A stretch of 21,444 nt of DNA from NCBI GenBank assembly GCA_051439365.1, contig JBFRWC010000177.1, positions 1-21,444 on the forward strand. Reading direction: 5' to 3'. The DNA comes from JAAHGY01 sp051439365. Lineage in GTDB: Bacteria > Cyanobacteriota > Cyanobacteriia > CAKZMO01. This document shows positions 21,280-21,444 of the stretch, piece by piece. The notes under the pieces are model-generated. The model was given only the letters and a program-made list of their open reading frames with translations, did no database searches and had not been told where the DNA came from. The stretch's first letter is position 1, and each line of letters starts with the position of its first letter. The position numbers and the translations under genes were made by a program.

Positions 21280-21444
21280 GTTCGGAGAGTCGTTGGTCTC
21301 GTTCGGAGAGTTGTTGGCCTCGTTCGGAGAGTCGTTGGCCTCGTTCGGAGAGTCGTTGGCCTCGTTCGGAGAGTCGTTGGTCTCGTTCGGAGAGTCGTTG
21401 GCTTCGTTCGGAGAGTCGTTGGCTTCGTTCGGAGAGTCGTTGGC
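21280..21444. repeat. 21-bp tandem repeat array (VNTR), at least 7.9 copies
   Basis: The unit is GTTCGGAGAGTCGTTGGCCTC. Copies begin at 21280, 21301, 21322, 21343, 21364, 21385, 21406 and 21427; the last is cut by the window edge, so the array continues. Differences are few transitions (C/T at unit positions 12, 18 and 19). The unit is a multiple of three, and on the minus strand one open frame gives the heptapeptide EANDSPN repeated. A related TCGTTCAGAAAGG just left (21258-21270) may be a worn copy. Confidence 0.97.

Noticed and set aside
21271..21444. Plus-strand frame through the 21-bp array (VRRVVGL repeated)
   Set aside because: Open only because the unit lacks stops; it gives an implausible Val/Arg-rich peptide.
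1..21444. Abundant GCGATCGC octamers as a possible mobile or regulatory repeat
   Set aside because: This is the well-known HIP1 motif, dispersed in cyanobacterial genomes inside and outside genes; it is useful for taxonomy but not a local system.
21280..21444. CRISPR array
   Set aside because: The units are directly adjacent without spacers, so it is a simple tandem repeat.

Overview
The window reads as a chromosomal segment of a cyanobacterium. The octamer GCGATCGC (the HIP1 motif typical of cyanobacteria) recurs throughout, and there is a photosystem II psbI gene, an apocarotenoid oxygenase, an ABC1/UbiB kinase, a cyanobacterial-type LptD homologue, squalene-hopene cyclase and a folate/biopterin transporter of the type cyanobacteria share with plastids. 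No rRNA, tRNA, CRISPR array, insertion sequence or prophage was found. The genus cannot be fixed from sequence alone.

Layout, left to right. Positions 187-3180, all on the minus strand, hold an NAD-synthesis operon: promoter with a candidate NrtR operator, pncB, a short-repeat spacer, nadD, the regulator nrtR overlapping nadD by 14 nt, then a hairpin terminator. Positions 3430-8646 (minus) hold an ABC1/UbiB kinase with two C-terminal membrane helices and, upstream of it, a 1119-residue LptD/OstA-like outer-membrane protein. Positions 8647-9404 are intergenic except for psbI (38 codons, minus). Positions 9405-11552 (plus) encode squalene-hopene cyclase. A truncated relic of a cyanobacterial AAA-like ATPase gene abuts its stop codon on the other strand, followed by a 36-residue single-helix membrane peptide (minus). 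Positions 12507-14762 (plus) encode a CHASE2-PAS-GGDEF diguanylate cyclase, which converges at 3 bp with an alpha/beta hydrolase that lacks the usual nucleophile. To the right, all on the minus strand, lie an O-methyltransferase, a STAS-domain protein, an apocarotenoid oxygenase, a folate/biopterin transporter and a conserved protein of unknown function. The window ends inside a 21-bp tandem repeat array.

How genes work together: the clearest unit is pncB-nadD-nrtR. PncB makes nicotinate mononucleotide, NadD adenylates it, and NrtR, with a decayed Nudix active-site box and a C-terminal winged helix, most likely senses ADP-ribose or a related NAD product and represses the operon. Most other genes look like ordinary single housekeeping or accessory loci. 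No new multi-gene defence or mobile system is supported. The more unusual material is small: a gene relic cut at the shc stop codon, a membrane microprotein, inverted repeats in two promoter regions, and many short tandem duplications, several with an 11-bp unit, placed next to start and stop codons.
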